Of a stretch of 8,040 bases of DNA, positions 6,073 to 8,040 are shown piece after piece. Numbering within the stretch: the first letter of the stretch is position 1; the number at the start of each line of letters is the position of its first letter. The stretch comes from Bryobacterales bacterium. Its GTDB lineage: Bacteria > Acidobacteriota > Terriglobia > Bryobacterales > Bryobacteraceae. Position numbers and translations under genes: made by a program. The notes under the pieces were generated by a model. That model was given only the letters and a program-made list of their open reading frames with translations. It was not told where the DNA came from and did no database searches. The stretch is from the NCBI GenBank assembly GCA_003142355.1, contig PLMF01000249.1:43691-51730 (forward strand), read 5' to 3'.

Positions 6073-7229
6073 GCCCGCGCCCCAAGGCGCCCGTTACGCC
6101 AAAGCTCATCCAGGGAATAGTCTTTCAGCCACTCATCCAGATCAAGCTCGTCCGCTCTAGTCAGAGCCGTCAAGCCCTCTTCGGTTGAGTCAAGGACAAC
6201 CACCTCCGCGGGCGCAAGGAATCGGATCAGGGTGTCCGAGTGGGTCGCAACAATAATCTGAGTACGCCGCGAAGCCTCTCTCAACTGGTCGGCCAGCAGA
6301 CTCAGCAATTCTGGGTGCAGACTCACCTCTGGTTCGTCGAGGAGCGTGAGCGCCGTGAGTCCCGGGCTCTGCAGCAATGTCGTTAACCATAGGAACCGCA
6401 GGGTTCCCTCCGACAATTGGTGCATGTAGAGCGGCTTTGAAAACCCCCGCTCGCGCCACGCCAACGCAAGCGTACCCGCCGCTACCGGTGGAAAATCCAG
6501 GCGTTCAAATCGTGGAAACGCCGCCCGGAGTGAGTCTTCGATTGCTTCGAACCTATTTCGGTCGGTTTCTCGAAGATAGAAAAGACATGAAACCAGGTCT
6601 TCACCATTTCTTCCGGGCAACTCCGCTGGCGCCATCGCCTGCGGCAAGCGGACCGGTGACCGGGGATCGACATTCAGGACGTGATAAAAGGTTGAGGAAG
6701 CCAGCCGCCGTCGAAAGTCCTCCGGTTCCTGGAACATTTTTGGAACCTGCGCCAGCGAGGTCTCCAGTGGGTTGTGCTCCCATGTCGGGGGCAATAGCTT
6801 TTTCTTCACCGGGTCGTAATACTTGACGTCCTGTTCATACGAATTGATATGGAGGAACGGCGTTGGGTGAGGCTTCCTTAGCTGGCTGAGCTGCTCCTCG
6901 CGGATCACGTGGGCGATCCCCTGCGGACGAAGCCACAACCAGTATTCCAGCGGTTCGTAACCTGGAACCTCCATCGTGATTCCAAGTCCGAGTTCTTCAG
7001 CCTTGTCGTAGGTGAGTACGTTTGCAAGACCCGACAGTTCCGAAATCGACGAACTCAGTCTTGCCTGTGCGGAAGAGGCCAGAAGAGACAAGACATCGAG
7101 CACAGATGTCTTCCCCGTTCCATTCGCGCCGATCATAACCGACAGCGGGCGCAACGAAAGTCGAACGTCGCACAGGCGCCGAAAGCCCTGAACGGAGAGT
7201 TGGCCAAAGCGTACCGAAGAGTGATCCAT
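6069..7229 (-). CDS. OLD/AAA_21-like ABC-class ATPase
   Basis: The 386-residue product is a SMC/ABC-type ATPase of the AAA_21 (PF13304)/OLD group. Taking the ATG at 7229 as residue 1, FGQLSVQGFRRLCDVRLSL gives the usual N-terminal strand, the Walker A motif GANGTGKT is at 34-41, the ABC signature LSEGTLRFL at 272-280, Walker B LTLLDEPEVSLHP around 294-306 (Asp298, Glu299), and the H-loop ATHSD at 328-332. All motifs are intact, so ATP binding and hydrolysis are expected. No nuclease domain is fused; that role would fall to the DUF4276 protein encoded next. The C-terminal EWLKDYSLDELWRNGRLG is typical of ATPases paired with DUF4276. A TTG at 7292 in the same frame would add 21 residues before the usual start of the domain and lacks a ribosome binding site, so the ATG is preferred. 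A weak TAAACT -10-like box lies about 40 bases upstream. Lower GC than its neighbours suggests acquisition. Confidence 0.9.
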   Translation of the reverse strand: MDHSSVRFGQLSVQGFRRLCDVRLSLRPLSVMIGANGTGKTSVLDVLSLLASSAQARLSSSISELSGLANVLTYDKAEELGLGITMEVPGYEPLEYWLWLRPQGIAHVIREEQLSQLRKPHPTPFLHINSYEQDVKYYDPVKKKLLPPTWEHNPLETSLAQVPKMFQEPEDFRRRLASSTFYHVLNVDPRSPVRLPQAMAPAELPGRNGEDLVSCLFYLRETDRNRFEAIEDSLRAAFPRFERLDFPPVAAGTLALAWRERGFSKPLYMHQLSEGTLRFLWLTTLLQSPGLTALTLLDEPEVSLHPELLSLLADQLREASRRTQIIVATHSDTLIRFLAPAEVVVLDSTEEGLTALTRADELDLDEWLKDYSLDELWRNGRLGARA

Positions 7230-7367
7230 TGTTTTCTGCGGCCAGAACAAAAGCGGCCGTTCATTCAGTTTACACTGCTGGAGCAACCCCAAAAGCGCGT
7301 GATTGCCGCCGGCGCAGGTTCATTCTGCTGTGGACCGACGTTGGAGCTCGAACGCAGGCAGAAGCCG

Positions 7368-7394
7368 TGCACATCCTACGCACCGTAGGGTGCA
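7368..7394. repeat. strong inverted repeat (hairpin)
   Basis: TGCAC, a 2-base bulge (AT), CCTACG, a 3-base loop (CAC), then CGTAGG and GTGCA: 11 base pairs in all, with one bulge. No T-run follows on either strand, so it does not look like an intrinsic terminator. Its position between divergent genes fits an operator or a structured leader. A remnant of a small repeat family is also possible. Confidence 0.6.
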
Positions 7395-7523
7395 AGACTT
7401 CGTGCCGTTGCAGTTCCCTCGTCAGCTGACTGTTTCGCGCCCACTGCCGACATCGCATTCCATACGAACTTCCATGTATTCTAAGTGAACGGTTGGTTTC
7501 AGCGGTGGGATGCTGGGACGAAC

Positions 7524-7530
7524 AAGGAGG
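7524..7530 (+). promoter_or_regulatory. ribosome binding site of the gene at 7535
   Basis: AAGGAGG, close to a perfect anti-16S match, lies 4 bases before the ATG at 7535. It is the main reason for calling a start there. Confidence 0.7.
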
Positions 7531-7534
7531 CCGC

Positions 7535-8040
7535 ATGCCGGATTGGGCGCGATACCGGGCGACATTTCTAAGGGGCGACCTGAAGGCGCAGAACCTGGAG
7601 CGTCTGCAGACCATGGAGCGCTGGCTGGGCCTTCGCTTCGAGCCGTGCGCGGCGGCGGCCCAGGCGGCGTTTCAGGGGCAGAGCGAAGACGCACTTCGGC
7701 CGTGGTATCGCCTTTCGCGGGTGTTGTTCTTGAAGCTCATGAAGGAAGCCGGGTTCGAGGGACCCGAAGCGGCGCAACAGCTACCAGCGCTGTACGCAGC
7801 CTACCAGAGAGGGACGGCCACGCCGGAGGAGGTCCATCGCGCGGAGGGGCTGTACAACATCGGCCAGATCAGCGCGGTGCTTATGGGACTTTACCCGGAT
7901 ATCGCGCAGCTTTCCCCCGGAACGCTGGCGGGGAACGCGCTGGTGGAAAAGATGGGGCCGATCAGCGCGCGTTTGATGCGTGTGCATACGACTCCGGGGC
8001 TGGTGAATGCGGCGGCGGTCGAGGATCTGAAGGCGATTCT
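7535..8040 (+). CDS. hypothetical protein, 3' end beyond the window
   Basis: Reading from the ATG at 7535 gives 168 codons with no stop to the window edge, so the gene is incomplete here. I do not recognise the family. The translated part begins MPDWARYRATFLRGDLKAQN, is helix-rich, has no signal peptide or membrane segment, and contains many Leu, Ala, Arg and Glu residues. Local features include ALRPWYRLSR (53-62), a stretch resembling paired helices around 63-92 and GLYNIGQISAVLMGLYPDIA (105-124). Support for a real gene comes from a near-consensus AAGGAGG, GC-rich third positions with balanced residue composition, and the absence of stops. High GC matches the TPR gene rather than the ATPase operon. 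It is divergent from that operon, so they share an upstream region but not a transcript. Confidence 0.75.
   Translation, partial: MPDWARYRATFLRGDLKAQNLERLQTMERWLGLRFEPCAAAAQAAFQGQSEDALRPWYRLSRVLFLKLMKEAGFEGPEAAQQLPALYAAYQRGTATPEEVHRAEGLYNIGQISAVLMGLYPDIAQLSPGTLAGNALVEKMGPISARLMRVHTTPGLVNAAAVEDLKAI

Larger units (their letters stand above)
7230..7534. other. divergent intergenic region
   Basis: About 305 bases separate the minus-strand ATPase/DUF4276 operon from the plus-strand gene at 7535, so it should hold promoters for both. The visible candidates are weak: TAAACT on the minus strand for the ATPase and TATTCT at 7477-7482 on the plus strand for the next gene, neither with a good -35 box. 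The clearest element is a hairpin at 7368-7394. Short open frames here are Arg- and Cys-rich and do not look like genes. Confidence 0.5.

Noticed and set aside
6377..6826. Plus-strand open frames inside the ATPase gene
   Set aside because: They are antisense to conserved ATPase coding sequence and show no domain or start signal.
7568..7987. Minus-strand frames opposite the partial gene at 7535
   Set aside because: They are shadows of the plus-strand gene, which has the ribosome binding site and the better codon-position bias.
1..8040. CRISPR array, tRNA or rRNA genes
   Set aside because: I saw no regularly spaced short repeats, no cloverleaf with tRNA consensus boxes, and no rRNA-like segments on either strand.

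Overview
The window reads as an accessory stretch of a GC-rich genome from the Acidobacteriota, most likely the Solibacter/Bryobacter lineage (Bryobacterales). The main pointer is the secreted beta-propeller protein on the minus strand. It combines SBBP-type repeats with a C-terminal domain that matches what I know as TIGR03437, a domain described from and expanded in Solibacter. A large free-standing TPR protein fits the same background.

Layout, left to right. Bases 1 to about 1130 are very GC-rich and hold no gene I can recognise; one plus-strand frame stays open from the left edge to an ATGA overlap with the next gene. Bases 1148-2806 encode a 552-residue protein built almost wholly of TPR repeats. 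Convergent to it, 13 bases away, is the 738-residue secreted SBBP/TIGR03437 protein (2820-5036, minus). Just upstream of that gene lies a broken partial copy of the TPR gene (5123-5350): 213 bases that copy the TPR gene's 3' end with 6 mismatches and no gaps, preceded by 15 bases that match a more distant internal part of the gene. The beta-propeller gene therefore sits between direct repeats of the TPR 3' end.

Bases 5458-7229 (minus) form a two-gene operon: an OLD/AAA_21-type ABC ATPase followed, with a 4-base GTGA overlap, by a DUF4276 protein with TOPRIM-like features. In sampled lines its GC content is clearly lower than in the flanking genes, which suggests acquisition. By analogy with other ATPase plus TOPRIM-like pairs (OLD, Gabija, PARIS, RloA/RloB and AbiL types), it is a candidate anti-phage or other genome-conflict module. 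Bases 7230-7534 are a divergent intergenic region with one strong hairpin. A plus-strand gene of unknown function with a good ribosome binding site starts at 7535 and runs off the right edge.

The TPR and beta-propeller genes show no clear functional link beyond adjacency and the duplication. The ATPase and DUF4276 genes almost certainly work together. The most notable items are this ATPase/DUF4276 pair and the duplicated TPR tail that brackets the secreted propeller gene.
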